Positions 47,862 through 57,341 of a stretch of DNA of 64,000 bases are shown piece by piece (within the stretch, counting starts at the first letter, position 1; every line of letters begins with the position of its first letter). A program made the position numbers and the translations under genes. Origin of the DNA: PFJX01 sp964393825 (GTDB lineage: Bacteria; Pseudomonadota; Gammaproteobacteria; Burkholderiales; Thiobacillaceae); assembly GCA_964393825.1 (NCBI GenBank), contig CAYMUY010000001.1, positions 124,001-188,000 on the forward strand, given 5' to 3'. Below the pieces are notes generated by a model that did not search any database, was not told where the DNA came from, and saw nothing but the letters and a program-made list of their open reading frames with translations.

Positions 47862-48404
47862 TCACACATTGAATTCGTTGATCACGGCGTATAGGGACGC
47901 CAGGGTGAATTGCGGCCAGTTCTGGTGCAGAGCAATCCAGCGCTGGCGAAGCGGCAAGGACTGATTGGTGGCCCACCATTGGTGAATGGCGTCGCGTGTG
48001 GCCGCGTCTGGCATACTTGGGCGGCCTGAGCGCTTCTCGGTCGTCAGTGTGGCCAGGTGGGCTTCCGCTTCAGCGAGCGTGATCCGGAATATCTCTGACA
48101 GGAGAATCGCCGTGGCGCCGGCCTTGGCGAGATAGGCCAGATCCTGCGATTCGTTCAAACGGCGGGATCTCGCCGCCATTGCGGACTCGAACCGAGGCAC
48201 GTTGATCACCAGTGCCATCATCCCGAAGGCGTTGGTCGCCAGACTGTTCAGGTCGCTCACAGTCATTTGACGCAGCGCTGAAATGGTTTCCGATGAGAAA
48301 CCTGCGGCGATGAGTTGCTCGATCTCGCCGGATTCCGCGAGTTCGATCACGTAGCAAAGGATTTTGAAACCTAGCTCTTGCGAGTCGATACCGATTTGAC
48401 TCAT
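47862..48404 (-). CDS. DUF2857 family ICE protein
   Basis: 180 residues from ATG 48,404, ATGA-coupled to parB. Helical, with the segment LAYLAKAGATAILLSEIFRI and a helix-turn-helix-like AATRDAIHQWWATNQSL near the end. DUF2857 genes lie between parB and the replication genes in most ICEs of this type and their function is unknown. The longer frame to 48,737 runs antisense-free into parB and is rejected. Confidence 0.75.
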   Translation of the reverse strand: MSQIGIDSQELGFKILCYVIELAESGEIEQLIAAGFSSETISALRQMTVSDLNSLATNAFGMMALVINVPRFESAMAARSRRLNESQDLAYLAKAGATAILLSEIFRITLAEAEAHLATLTTEKRSGRPSMPDAATRDAIHQWWATNQSLPLRQRWIALHQNWPQFTLASLYAVINEFNV

Positions 48405-50086
48405 GCCTGCACCCGCTGGGTAAATTGATGGAAAAGAATGGATACCGGGCCGACACAGGCAGGATCCGTCATGAGCGCGACGAACCAGCCGATTCCGAGG
48501 GACGGCCCCCAGCCAATGTCGCTCGCGCCCGCCGAGACGCTGTTCCCGGTGACATCCGTCAGCAGCTGGTCCTGCATGAGCATGGGCAGCGCATCCGCAC
48601 TCAGTCCTCCCTCGCACAAACGCATTCGACGCCACAACGATGTGGCGGGCAGCGTCCTGCAGGTGGTTGCATCCCACTGTCCGGATAGGGCAGCCAAGAG
48701 CTGCCAGGCCACGATGCGATGTGATGAGCGCGGGCATTCGACCCCGATGTCAATCGGCATCTCCGGTATTTCCATGTAGAAGCCAGAGGGCATTGCGGCA
48801 TGCTCTCGCAGGCAGTCGCCCACGTAGGCGGCCTCGGCTAGCGCCTGTACCGCCTCCAGGGGCGTGGATGGCATCGGGAGCGTCGTGGTCGCAGCGTGAG
48901 ACGCTGCCGAGAGCTCGGACACCACCGGTGCGTGGAGGGGTACTGGTTGCTCATTGAACTGGACTTCGGCATTCCCTGACTCGGTCGAGGAGGGCGTGGT
49001 CACCGAGCCCTCGGTTGAAGCGGGGGAGGGCGCCTCCGTTTTCGCCGGCTTCCTGGCCTGTGTAGGCAGGATGGCGGCGGCTTGGCGTAAATCATCCACA
49101 CTGGCGTCCGGGAACCGGCCGAGAGTGTCCAGCCAGCGCCGTATTTCGGATGGTGTGGCACCGAGCCTGGCCGCGAGCGCGGCTTCCAGAGCGGGCAGGA
49201 GGGCGTCCGCGCGGATGCCTTCGCTTTTCTCCTCTGATTCTTCCAGTTGCGCGCGCAGGGCTTCCAGCACGGAGTCCAGCACGGCCTGGAAGCCCGCATC
49301 GTCGAGGCCGAATTTCTCGGCGAGGCGGGCCTGCAGGTTGATGGCGGGTTGGAGCTGCTTGACTTGCTCCCCGCTCAGAAAAGGGCCTACCGTATGCAGC
49401 CGTTCCACGGCGAACTGAAAACGAGAAATCTGTGACTTGCCAACCCCCACCCCGCGCTTTGCCAGCTCGTCTTCTAGCCTTCGGATAGACACCGTGCCGC
49501 CGACCTCCCGCTCGATCTCCGCGCGCATGTCGACCAGATAGGCGCATGCCTTGTCCCAGAAGGTCATGTCGGCGCGGTTGTTGTTCTCGATCAGGTGCTG
49601 AGCCAGGGTATCGGCCTCGGACACCCAGACCTTGTAGGTCACAATCAGGCGCTCCCATCGGGAGTCACCGGCCTGAAACAGCTCCTGGATGGCCGTCAGG
49701 CGGGTATTCCCACCCCGGTAAGGCATGTACCAGTCCTGGCCAGGGCGTTGTGTGACCCACAGTTCCAGACTCTCGCGACCCGTGGCCGCCAGCGAGGCCT
49801 TGATCTCGTCGAATGCCTCATTGCTGGATTTGCGCGGGTTGCGGTCGTAGCAGCGGATTTTGCTGAGTGGGATCTCGTGCCTCGTGCCGTCCAGCATCGA
49901 ATTCGGGGCGATGCCGGCGGCGGCATTGGGTGGATTCTGGATGTTCAGGGAATCACGCATCCGCGCCCGGACTTCTTCCGGCCGCAGCTTCTTTGCTTCC
50001 GGCCGCAGCTTCTTTGCCAGACGTGATAGATCGGCGTCCGCGGCGAAAGGAATGGCGGGCTTGCTGCGCCCCTTTGTCTCTGCCAT
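48401..50086 (-). CDS. parB: ICE ParB-family partition/regulatory protein
   Basis: 561 residues from ATG 50,086 (TGATG overlap with parA). The ParB/Spo0J nuclease-like domain spans about residues 70-180: PLSKIRCYDRNPRKS, YRGGNTRLTAIQEL and LIENNNRADMTFWDKA. A helix-turn-helix follows (GVGVGKSQISRFQFAVERL). The long C-terminus is ICE-specific. A 21-base tandem duplication encodes KKLRPEA/KKLRPEE near residue 30. ParB-like proteins of these ICEs are needed for element maintenance. Confidence 0.85.
   Translation of the reverse strand: MAETKGRSKPAIPFAADADLSRLAKKLRPEAKKLRPEEVRARMRDSLNIQNPPNAAAGIAPNSMLDGTRHEIPLSKIRCYDRNPRKSSNEAFDEIKASLAATGRESLELWVTQRPGQDWYMPYRGGNTRLTAIQELFQAGDSRWERLIVTYKVWVSEADTLAQHLIENNNRADMTFWDKACAYLVDMRAEIEREVGGTVSIRRLEDELAKRGVGVGKSQISRFQFAVERLHTVGPFLSGEQVKQLQPAINLQARLAEKFGLDDAGFQAVLDSVLEALRAQLEESEEKSEGIRADALLPALEAALAARLGATPSEIRRWLDTLGRFPDASVDDLRQAAAILPTQARKPAKTEAPSPASTEGSVTTPSSTESGNAEVQFNEQPVPLHAPVVSELSAASHAATTTLPMPSTPLEAVQALAEAAYVGDCLREHAAMPSGFYMEIPEMPIDIGVECPRSSHRIVAWQLLAALSGQWDATTCRTLPATSLWRRMRLCEGGLSADALPMLMQDQLLTDVTGNSVSAGASDIGWGPSLGIGWFVALMTDPACVGPVSILFHQFTQRVQA
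49975..50016. repeat. 21-base perfect tandem duplication in parB
   Basis: Two adjacent copies (49,975-49,995 and 49,996-50,016) add seven residues in frame. No other tandem repeat is seen in the gene. Confidence 0.85.
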
Positions 50087-50943
50087 CACATAGCCTCCTC
50101 GCCGATGTTGCCAGCCAGGATGCCTTCGAGGTTGGGCATCAACTCCCAAACCAGTCGGTGCATGACCTCATAGGCACAAGGCGTGGCGCCAGTGGTTGTC
50201 GGGTCATGCCAATGCACCGGCTGCAGGTTGGTCGCCGCGCGGGTATAGGCCACGGCGCTTGGAATCACCGTGTTCAGAACGGTGACCCTGCCAGCCATCG
50301 GGATATGGCCTTCTCGACGAATCTGCTGGGCGATTCCTGTCGCATCGCCCGTTCGGGTCTGCCGATAGATGAGTGCCTTGACCGGACCCAGGATCGGCAT
50401 GTGTGGCATCGGCGCGCCACGGTAGGAGAGTCGATTGATCATCTCCATCGTCCCGCTGAGGAACTCACGGGCCGACAATGCCTCTGGCACGATCGGCGAT
50501 AGCAGGATGTCGGCCGCCAGCGCTGCCGCGTCCTGGAGTGGACCCACCGCGCCTTGCGTGTCGATCAAGACCACATCGTATTGTTCTTCCAGTTCCGCTG
50601 AGTGCAGCGGCCCGTAGAGTCGCGTCTCCCGGAAAGTCTGGTTGATGAGCCAGGTTTGTATCTGGCCCTCGGGGGTGTCCGACAGTACGATGTCAAGCGC
50701 ACCATTTACAGGCAGGTCGACGACCGATATGGAATCGGCAGTGATCATTCCTGAGGTGATGACGTGGGTCAGGCCTTTGGGTGCCTGATGCTTGATCGGA
50801 TAGAACTTGCTCAGCGCCGGCTGGACGTCGGCGTCGATCATGAGGACGCGAAGCCCCAGATCGGCGAGCAAGGCGCCGAGATTGGCGGTCAACGTCGTTT
50901 TCCCGACGCCACCCTTCGTACTGACTACTGCGAACCTGATCAC
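50086..50943 (-). CDS. parA: ICE ParA/Soj ATPase
   Basis: 285 residues from GTG 50,943, chosen because GGGAG lies seven bases upstream; ATG 51,003 lacks a site. Deviant Walker A STKGGVGKTTL and DADVQP place it in the Soj/ParA class; DTQGAVGPLQD is the switch region. In PAPI-1-like elements soj stabilises the excised form and lies at the end of the element. It leads the operon parA-parB-DUF2857. Confidence 0.9.
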   Translation of the reverse strand: MIRFAVVSTKGGVGKTTLTANLGALLADLGLRVLMIDADVQPALSKFYPIKHQAPKGLTHVITSGMITADSISVVDLPVNGALDIVLSDTPEGQIQTWLINQTFRETRLYGPLHSAELEEQYDVVLIDTQGAVGPLQDAAALAADILLSPIVPEALSAREFLSGTMEMINRLSYRGAPMPHMPILGPVKALIYRQTRTGDATGIAQQIRREGHIPMAGRVTVLNTVIPSAVAYTRAATNLQPVHWHDPTTTGATPCAYEVMHRLVWELMPNLEGILAGNIGEEAM

Positions 50944-51027
50944 TTCACTTCTCCCAGTGGTTGAGGGCACTGGAACCGGCGCGTCATCTGCGAGCGACCC
51001 CATGTCAGGCCAGCAAACCCAGAATGA

Positions 51028-51056
51028 AGATTATGTAAAACGTCGGGTCTGTTCAA
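51028..51056 (-). promoter_or_regulatory. Candidate parA operon promoter
   Basis: TTGAAC and TAATCT with 17-base spacing on the - strand, about 85 bases upstream of the GTG start. It is the last ICE-directed signal before the chromosomal trxB gene. Confidence 0.5.
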
Positions 51057-51186
51057 AGTCTTCCTGGCCGGCTGGTAATATCAACCCCCACTTTCGTCTT
51101 GTAATTTCAGGGCCAGGCATCATCTAGCCTGCCATCCATCGTTTTTACATCCGCTTGTTTCAGCGATATCACCAATGGAGTCATTC

Positions 51187-52137
51187 ATGTCCGCCAAACA
51201 CTGCCGCCTGCTCATCCTCGGTTCCGGTCCCGCCGGATACACCGCCGCCGTCTACGCCGCCCGCGCCAATCTGCAACCCGTCGTGATTACCGGCCTGAGC
51301 CAGGGTGGACAACTGATGACCACCACCGAGGTGGATAACTGGCCCGCGGACGCCAATGGTGTGCAGGGACCTGAATTGATGCAGCGTTTCCAGGCCCATG
51401 CCGAGCGCTTCAATACCGAAATCATCTTCGACCACATCCACACGGTCGACCTGAAGAACCGCCCCTTCACCCTGACCGGTGACGCCGGCAGCTATACCTG
51501 TGATGCCCTGATCATCGCCACCGGTGCTTCCGCCATGTATCTTGGCCTGGAGTCCGAGCAGGCCTTCATGGGCCGCGGCGTGTCAGGCTGTGCCACCTGT
51601 GACGGATTTTTCTACAAGGGCCAGGAAGTCGCGGTGATCGGCGGCGGCAATACCGCAGTCGAGGAAGCCATCTATCTTTCCAACATCTGTTCCAAAGTCA
51701 CCCTGGTGCACCGCCGCGATACCTTCAAGGCGGAAAAAATCATGGTCGATCACCTCATGGAGCGCGTTAAGGAAGGCAAGATCGTCCTTGAATTGAATCA
51801 TGTTCTTGATGAGGTTCTGGGCGACAAGAGTGGCGTCACCGGCATGCGTCTGAAAAGCTCCGCCGATGCCAGCACCAAGGAAATCAGCCTCACCGGCATC
51901 TTCATCGCCATCGGCCACAAGCCCAATACCGACCTCTTTGCCGGTCAACTGGAACTGGACCATGGCTACGTGGTCACCCAGGGCGGCCGTCTCGGCAATG
52001 CCACCCAGACCAGCATCGAAGGCGTGTTCGCCGCCGGCGACGTACAGGACATGATCTACAAGCAGGCGGTCACGAGCGCCGCCAGCGGTTGCCAGGCGGC
52101 ACTGGATGCCGAGCGCTATCTTGACAAGAAGGCTTGA
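51187..52137 (+). CDS. trxB: Thioredoxin reductase
   Basis: 316 residues from ATG 51,187; GGAG sits six bases upstream, so the ATG at 51,175 is not the start. FAD site GSGPAGYTAAVYAAR, redox-active CATC, NADPH site GGGNTAVEEA and the C-terminal FAD motif (GVFAAGDVQD) are all present. It reduces thioredoxin with NADPH in the cytoplasm. It opens the chromosomal block to the right of the element. Confidence 0.97.
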   Translation: MSAKHCRLLILGSGPAGYTAAVYAARANLQPVVITGLSQGGQLMTTTEVDNWPADANGVQGPELMQRFQAHAERFNTEIIFDHIHTVDLKNRPFTLTGDAGSYTCDALIIATGASAMYLGLESEQAFMGRGVSGCATCDGFFYKGQEVAVIGGGNTAVEEAIYLSNICSKVTLVHRRDTFKAEKIMVDHLMERVKEGKIVLELNHVLDEVLGDKSGVTGMRLKSSADASTKEISLTGIFIAIGHKPNTDLFAGQLELDHGYVVTQGGRLGNATQTSIEGVFAAGDVQDMIYKQAVTSAASGCQAALDAERYLDKKA

Positions 52138-52154
52138 GTTAGCCCTGTAACGCC

Positions 52155-52724
52155 ATGAATAAAGGCGGGAAATCGCACACTCCCGCCTTGCCGCCCGAGG
52201 AGGAGGGGGCGTTTCGCGAGGCGCTGGAGGATGTCGTTCCCCTCACCCCGCACGGCCGCTTCCTCCCCTCCCCCGTCCGCCTGCCGCCGGTTCCGCTTAG
52301 CCTGTTTCGCGATGAGCGCGAGGTCATTCATGAATCGCTGCATGATCCGGTTCGTTGGGACATGGACACGGAAACCGGGGAGGAAGCGTCTTATGTCCGG
52401 CCTGGCATCAATCGCCAGACCTTGCGTCGTCTGCGCCACGGCGGCTGGGTGGCGCAGGCCGAACTCGACCTGCATGGCCTGACCCGGCCGGAAGCCAAAC
52501 GGGAACTCGCGGACTTCCTCTATGAGTGCAAACGCCGCGGCGCCCGCTGCGTGCGCATCATCCACGGCAAGGGCCTGGGTTCGAAGAACCGCGAACCGGT
52601 GCTGAAACTGCATGTACGCCACTGGCTGATGCAACGTGACGAGGTGCTCGCATTCGTCCAGGCACGGCCGGCGGATGGCGGCGGCGGCGCGGTGATGGTG
52701 CTGCTGAAGTCGCCGCACGCCTAG
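52155..52724 (+). CDS. Smr-domain protein
   Basis: 189 residues. The C-terminal ~85 residues are an Smr domain: ELDLHGLTRPEAKRELADFL, then VRIIHGKGLGS and the conserved HVRHWLMQ. The N-terminal half is Pro/Arg-rich and disordered. Stand-alone Smr proteins are probably nucleases in RNA or DNA metabolism. It follows trxB closely, as in many betaproteobacteria. Confidence 0.9.
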   Translation: MNKGGKSHTPALPPEEEGAFREALEDVVPLTPHGRFLPSPVRLPPVPLSLFRDEREVIHESLHDPVRWDMDTETGEEASYVRPGINRQTLRRLRHGGWVAQAELDLHGLTRPEAKRELADFLYECKRRGARCVRIIHGKGLGSKNREPVLKLHVRHWLMQRDEVLAFVQARPADGGGGAVMVLLKSPHA

Positions 52725-52739
52725 GTTGCGACGCCTGCC

Positions 52740-53627
52740 CTAAGCGGGAAACACCCCGGTCGAGAGATAGCGGTCGCCGCGGTCGCAGACGATGGAGACG
52801 ATGACCGCGTTTTCCACTTCCCGGGAGAGTTGCAGGGCGGCGTAGAGGGCGCCGCCGGAGGAGATGCCGGCGAAGATGCCCTCCTCGCTCGCCAGCCGTC
52901 GCGTGGTGTCCTCGGCGGCGTTCTGGCCGACGTAGATCATCCGATCCACCATGGCGTAGTCACAGATGGAGGGCACATATTCGGCCGGCCATTTGCGAAT
53001 GCCGGGAATCTGCGCGCCCTCCTCCGGTTGCACACCGACAATCTGGATGGCCGGATTCTGTTCCTTGAGGTAGCGCGAGCAGCCCATGATGGTGCCGGTG
53101 GTGCCCATGCTGGACACGAAATGGGTGACGCGCCCCTCCGTGTCGCGCCAGATTTCCGGTCCGGTGCCTTCGTAGTGCGCGATGGGATTATCGGGGTTGG
53201 AAAACTGGTCGAGGATTTTGCCGCGGCCTTCCCGCTGCATCTGTTCGGCGAGGTCGCGCGCCCCTTCCATGCCGGCTGCCTTGCTCACCAGGACCAGGTC
53301 AGCACCATAGGCGCGCATGCTCTGGCGGCGTTCGATGGAGAGGTGCTCCGGCATGATCAGGATCATGCGATAGCCCTTGATGGCAGCCGCCATCGCCAGG
53401 GCGATGCCGGTATTGCCGCTGGTGGCTTCGATCAGGGTGTCGCCGGGTTTGATCTCGCCGCGCACCTCGGCGCGTTTGATCATCGACAGGGCTGGCCGGT
53501 CCTTCACCGAACCCGCCGGGTTGTTGCCTTCCAGTTTCACCAGCACGATGTTGGAGGTGCTGCCGGGTAGTTTTTTCAGGCGCACCAGGGGGGTGTTGCC
53601 GACGAAATCCTCGATGGTTTTAAACAT
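52740..53627 (-). CDS. cysM: Cysteine synthase B
   Basis: 295 residues. PLP-binding Lys in NNPAGSVKDRPA, the substrate loop TSGNTGIALA, and the GTTGTIMG phosphate loop. Forms L-cysteine from O-acetylserine and sulfide or thiosulfate. The short length and the sequence EGTGPEIWRDT favour CysM over CysK. Convergent with the smr gene, two bases after which the ugd gene ends. Confidence 0.92.
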   Translation of the reverse strand: MFKTIEDFVGNTPLVRLKKLPGSTSNIVLVKLEGNNPAGSVKDRPALSMIKRAEVRGEIKPGDTLIEATSGNTGIALAMAAAIKGYRMILIMPEHLSIERRQSMRAYGADLVLVSKAAGMEGARDLAEQMQREGRGKILDQFSNPDNPIAHYEGTGPEIWRDTEGRVTHFVSSMGTTGTIMGCSRYLKEQNPAIQIVGVQPEEGAQIPGIRKWPAEYVPSICDYAMVDRMIYVGQNAAEDTTRRLASEEGIFAGISSGGALYAALQLSREVENAVIVSIVCDRGDRYLSTGVFPA

Positions 53628-53628
53628 T

Positions 53629-54795
53629 TCAGTCTTTCCCGAACAGATCCCGGCTATAGACCTTGTCCGTCACATCGCGCAGGTCGTCGGTGATGCGGTT
53701 GGCGACGATGACATCGGACTGGCGCTTGAATTCGGCCAGGTCGTTGACCACGCGTGAATGGAAGAAGTCCGGTTCGGTCAGCACCGGTTCATAGACGATG
53801 ACCTCGATGCCCTTGGCCTTGATCCGCTTCATGATGCCCTGGATGCTCGACGCCCGGAAATTGTCCGAACCGCTCTTCATGATCAGCCGGTGGACGCCGA
53901 CGATCCGGGGTTTGCGCTTCAGGATGCTGTCGGCGACGAAGTCCTTGCGGGTGGTGTTGGAGTCGACGATGGCGCGCATCAGGTTCTGTGGCACGTCCTG
54001 GTAGTTGGCGAGCAGCTGTTTGGTGTCCTTGGGCAGGCAGTAGCCGCCGTAGCCAAAGGAGGGATTGTTGTAGTGGTCGCCAATGCGCGGATCGAGGCAG
54101 ACCCCCTGGATGATGTGCTTGGTATCGAGGCCGTGGGTGGCGGCGTAGGTATCGAGTTCATTGAAGTACGCCACCCGCATCGCCAGGTAGGTGTTGGCGA
54201 ACAACTTGATCGCCTCGGCCTCGGTGGAGTCGGTGAACAGCACCGGGATGTCCTGCTTGATGGCGCCCTGCTTCAACAGCTTGGCGAAGGTTTCTGCGCG
54301 CGCCGAACACTCGCCGATGATGATGCGGGAGGGATGCAGGTTGTCGTACAGCGCCCGGCCCTCGCGCAGGAATTCGGGGGAGAAGATCAGGTTTTCACAA
54401 TTGAACTGGGACTTGAGCTTGGCGGTGTAGCCCACCGGGACGGTGGACTTGAGGATCATCACCGCCTTCGGGTTGATCGCCTTGACGTCGCGGATCACCG
54501 CCTCGACCGTGCTGGTATTGAAATAGTTGGTCTCGGGGTCGTAGTCGGTGGGGGTGGCGATGACCACATACTCGGCGCCTTCGTAGGCTTCGCGCTTGTC
54601 CAGGGTGGCGCGGAAGTTGAGGGGCTTGTGAGTCAGGTAGTCCTCGATCTCGACGTCGACGATCGGCGACTCCTTGCGATTCAGCATCGCGACCTTCTCG
54701 GGGACGATGTCCAGTGCGACCACTTCGTTGTGTTGCGCGAGCAGCACGGCGTTGGAGAGGCCGACGTAACCGGTACCGGCAATGGCGATTTTCAT
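53629..54795 (-). CDS. ugd: UDP-glucose 6-dehydrogenase
   Basis: 388 residues from ATG 54,795. NAD site GTGYVGLSNA, the TVPVGYT loop, and the catalytic Cys in FGYGGYCLPKDT. Oxidises UDP-glucose to UDP-glucuronate for surface polysaccharides. The enzyme is of the shorter class (about 390 residues), as in enterobacteria. It lies just upstream of cysM on the same strand. Confidence 0.92.
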   Translation of the reverse strand: MKIAIAGTGYVGLSNAVLLAQHNEVVALDIVPEKVAMLNRKESPIVDVEIEDYLTHKPLNFRATLDKREAYEGAEYVVIATPTDYDPETNYFNTSTVEAVIRDVKAINPKAVMILKSTVPVGYTAKLKSQFNCENLIFSPEFLREGRALYDNLHPSRIIIGECSARAETFAKLLKQGAIKQDIPVLFTDSTEAEAIKLFANTYLAMRVAYFNELDTYAATHGLDTKHIIQGVCLDPRIGDHYNNPSFGYGGYCLPKDTKQLLANYQDVPQNLMRAIVDSNTTRKDFVADSILKRKPRIVGVHRLIMKSGSDNFRASSIQGIMKRIKAKGIEVIVYEPVLTEPDFFHSRVVNDLAEFKRQSDVIVANRITDDLRDVTDKVYSRDLFGKD

Positions 54796-54799
54796 GAAG

Positions 54800-55507
54800 T
54801 CATTCCCTGTTGGTGGAGTCGATTTCCCGCGCGATGGCCTCAAGCGCGGCGAGGGGGTCGGCGGCCTGGGTGATAGGGCGGCCGATCACCAGGTAATCCG
54901 ATCCGGCCTGGATGGCTTGCGTCGGCGTCAGGATACGGGTCTGGTCGCCCACCTCGCTGCCGGCCGGGCGGATGCCCGGCGTCACCAGCAGGAACTCACG
55001 GCCGAGGCTGGCGCGCAGCAGCGGCGCCTCCTGTGCGGAACACACCACGCCGTCCATGCCGCTGTCGCTCGCCAGCGCCGCCAGCAGCATCACCTGCTGG
55101 CGGGCGGAAGCCTCGACCCCGATGGCGCGCAGTTCTTCCTCGCCCATGCTGGTGAGCACGGTCACCGCGATCAGCCTGGGGCGTTCGCGCATGCCCTCCA
55201 GCGCCTCGCGGGCGGCACGCATCATGCGTGGCCCCCCCGTGGCATGCACATTCATCATCCAGACGCCCATGCGCGCCGCCGCCTTGCAGGCCTGCGCCAC
55301 GGTATTGGGGATATCGTGGAATTTAAGGTCGAGAAAGACCGCGAAGCCGCGCGCGGTCAGCTCTTCAATGAATGCCGGGCCGGCGGCCACGAACAGTTCC
55401 TTGCCCACCTTCAGGCGGCAAGTGTCGGGTCGCACCCTGTTGACGAACGCGCGCGCCTGGTCGGCGTCGGGATAGTCGAGCGCAACGATGATTCTGGGGT
55501 CACTCAT
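54800..55507 (-). CDS. pyrF: Orotidine 5'-phosphate decarboxylase
   Basis: 235 residues from ATG 55,507. The catalytic motif DLKFHDIPNTV with the Asp-Lys-Asp tetrad, TPGIRPAGSEVGDQ and the phosphate-binding GRPIT are present. Last step of UMP synthesis. The start lies inside the last codons of lapB, so the genes are coupled; the lapB-pyrF order is common in proteobacteria. Confidence 0.95.
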   Translation of the reverse strand: MSDPRIIVALDYPDADQARAFVNRVRPDTCRLKVGKELFVAAGPAFIEELTARGFAVFLDLKFHDIPNTVAQACKAAARMGVWMMNVHATGGPRMMRAAREALEGMRERPRLIAVTVLTSMGEEELRAIGVEASARQQVMLLAALASDSGMDGVVCSAQEAPLLRASLGREFLLVTPGIRPAGSEVGDQTRILTPTQAIQAGSDYLVIGRPITQAADPLAALEAIAREIDSTNRE

Positions 55508-56669
55508 GTTCCAACCTTTCCGGAGAAATACTTTCCCAGCGCGCGCAGGCCGGGCATTGCCAGAAGAACTGGCGTGCCTTGAAGCCGCACTCGCCACAAC
55601 GATAGAAAGCGATCTGGCTGACCTGACGATGTACCAGATCCTGGGCCAGGCGGCTCTCCACCCGCTCGACCTCGGTCGCGGTCTGCAGGGCGTTGCTGGC
55701 TTGCAGGTAGTCGTCAAGGGCGCGCAGGCTGGGGTTGCGTTTCAATTCCGCCGCCGCCAGTTCGCGCGCGGCCTCCCAGCCCTGGCGTTCGGCCACGGTC
55801 TGGAACAGCAGGTGGAGCAGGTCCGGGCTGGCGCGCTGATCGAGGTAGCCCTGCAACAGGCGTACCGCCTGCTCGTGGCGGCCAAGTCGGCCGTATGCCT
55901 GCACCAGGCGTTCGGCGGCGATCGGCAGGAAGGCGGGATTGATCGCCTCGATTCGCCGCCAGGCGGCGATGGCGGCTTCGTCCTGGCCCGCCTGGGCTTC
56001 CAGATCGCCCCGCAGCAGACAGGCGCGCGCCGAGCGGCGATTTTCCTTGAAAGCCTGCTCCAGTTGCGCACGCGCGTCGTCATGGTCCCCGCGCAGCATG
56101 GCGGTGGCGGCGAGTTCGCAGTAGTAGTGGGCGGTGTTGGCGTTCTGTGACAGGCAGCCCAGTTTTTCCAGACGTCGCGCGGTGGTGATGGCCTGCTGCC
56201 AGTCCTTGGTCAGCACCTGGATTTCCAACAGGTTGCGCAAGGCCTCGCGCGCGTGGATGCCGGTTTCCAGGCGACGGAAGACCTCTTCGGCGCGATCCAG
56301 CAGGCCGGCTTTCAGGAAATCTTCGCCGAGGCCGTAGAGGGCCTTCATGCGTTGATCCTGTGGCAGGTCGGCGCGATCCACCAGGCTCTGGTGGATGCGG
56401 ATGGCGCGATCCAGTTCGCCACGGCGGCGGAACAGGGCGCCGAGGGCGAAATGCAGTTCCAGGGTATCCGGGTCGAGCCGGGTGACTTCCAGAAAGGCCT
56501 CGATGGCCTGATCCGGTTGCTCGTTCAACAGGTAGTTGAGGCCCTTGAAGTAGGAGCGCGGCACCGCGCGCGACTCTTGCATGACATGGCGGATATCCAC
56601 CCGCGCAGCCAGCCAGCCGAAGGCAAAAAACAGGGGGATGACCAGCAGATGCCAGGCTTCAAGTTCCAA
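55500..56669 (-). CDS. lapB: Lipopolysaccharide assembly protein B
   Basis: 389 residues. One N-terminal membrane anchor (HLLVIPLFFAFGWLAARVD), about nine TPR-like repeats, and a C-terminal rubredoxin-type zinc site (YRCGECGF...CPACARW). LapB regulates LpxC proteolysis with FtsH. Preceded by lapA, as in many proteobacteria. Confidence 0.92.
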   Translation of the reverse strand: MELEAWHLLVIPLFFAFGWLAARVDIRHVMQESRAVPRSYFKGLNYLLNEQPDQAIEAFLEVTRLDPDTLELHFALGALFRRRGELDRAIRIHQSLVDRADLPQDQRMKALYGLGEDFLKAGLLDRAEEVFRRLETGIHAREALRNLLEIQVLTKDWQQAITTARRLEKLGCLSQNANTAHYYCELAATAMLRGDHDDARAQLEQAFKENRRSARACLLRGDLEAQAGQDEAAIAAWRRIEAINPAFLPIAAERLVQAYGRLGRHEQAVRLLQGYLDQRASPDLLHLLFQTVAERQGWEAARELAAAELKRNPSLRALDDYLQASNALQTATEVERVESRLAQDLVHRQVSQIAFYRCGECGFKARQFFWQCPACARWESISPERLEHE

Positions 56670-56672
56670 CGG

Positions 56673-56942
56673 CTACTCCGGTTTGGCCAGGGAGGAGGAA
56701 TGCGAAGAGGTGAGACGACGCAGTTGCCGCAATTCGCGGTGATTGCGCAGCAGGCGCCAGGTACAGGCCAGCAGCCCGACCAGCAGTCCGACCGCGAAGG
56801 ACGCGAGAATCACCAGGGCCAGCGGGGACTGCCATTCGTAGCCGAGAAAATAATGCAGCGTCACCACTTCGCTGTTCTTGACGGCGAAGCCGAGCAACAA
56901 CAGGAACAGAACGACCTTGAGAAACAGTGCCAGGTAGCGCAT
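56673..56942 (-). CDS. lapA: Lipopolysaccharide assembly protein A (DUF1049)
   Basis: 89 residues with two membrane segments (LFLKVVLFLLLLGFAVKNSE and PLALVILASFAVGLLVGLLA) and a basic cytoplasmic tail. It ends three bases before lapB. The LapA/LapB pair is the usual context. No further motif. Confidence 0.9.
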   Translation of the reverse strand: MRYLALFLKVVLFLLLLGFAVKNSEVVTLHYFLGYEWQSPLALVILASFAVGLLVGLLACTWRLLRNHRELRQLRRLTSSHSSSLAKPE

Positions 56943-56988
56943 GGCCTCTACGGTAGGCGGGAAATGCCTGGATTGTAGCGGCTGGGAC

Positions 56989-57017
56989 CAAAAAAAAGCG
57001 CCGCGAGACGCGGCGCC
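56989..57017 (-). terminator. Intrinsic terminator after ihfB
   Basis: GCGCCGCG/CGCGGCGC stem with a three-base loop, followed by eight T residues on the - strand. It separates ihfB from lapA, and a TACAAT hexamer lies just beyond. Confidence 0.9.
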
Positions 57018-57038
57018 TTGATTCGGAATGGCCGAAAA

Positions 57039-57341
57039 CTAATCCTTGAAGTCCACCCGGTCGCGCAATTCCTTGCCCGCCTTGAAGTGCGGCACGTACT
57101 TGCCCGCGACCTGGACCTTGTCACCGGTCTTGGGGTTGCGCCCCAACCGGGGCGGACGGAAATTGAGGCTGAAGCTGCCAAAACCTCGGATCTCGATCCG
57201 CTCACCGTCGACCAGGCTGTTGACCATGGCGTCGATGATGGTTTTGACGGCAAGCTCGGCATCCGCCGCCACCAAATGGGGATGGCGCTCCGCCAGCCGG
57301 GCGATCAGCTCCGACTTGGTCATTGCGCCTATTTCTGTCAT
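57039..57341 (-). CDS. ihfB: Integration host factor subunit beta
   Basis: 100 residues. MTKSELIARLAE start, the IHF arm RPPRLGRNPKTGDKVQVAGK with the conserved Pro, and PHFKAGKELRDRV. Bends DNA as a heterodimer with IhfA. The ATGA overlap with the rpsA stop couples it to rpsA, the classic arrangement. Confidence 0.97.
   Translation of the reverse strand: MTEIGAMTKSELIARLAERHPHLVAADAELAVKTIIDAMVNSLVDGERIEIRGFGSFSLNFRPPRLGRNPKTGDKVQVAGKYVPHFKAGKELRDRVDFKD

Noticed and set aside
53758..54873. 371-aa open frame antisense to ugd
   Set aside because: Antisense shadow; ugd has all catalytic motifs.
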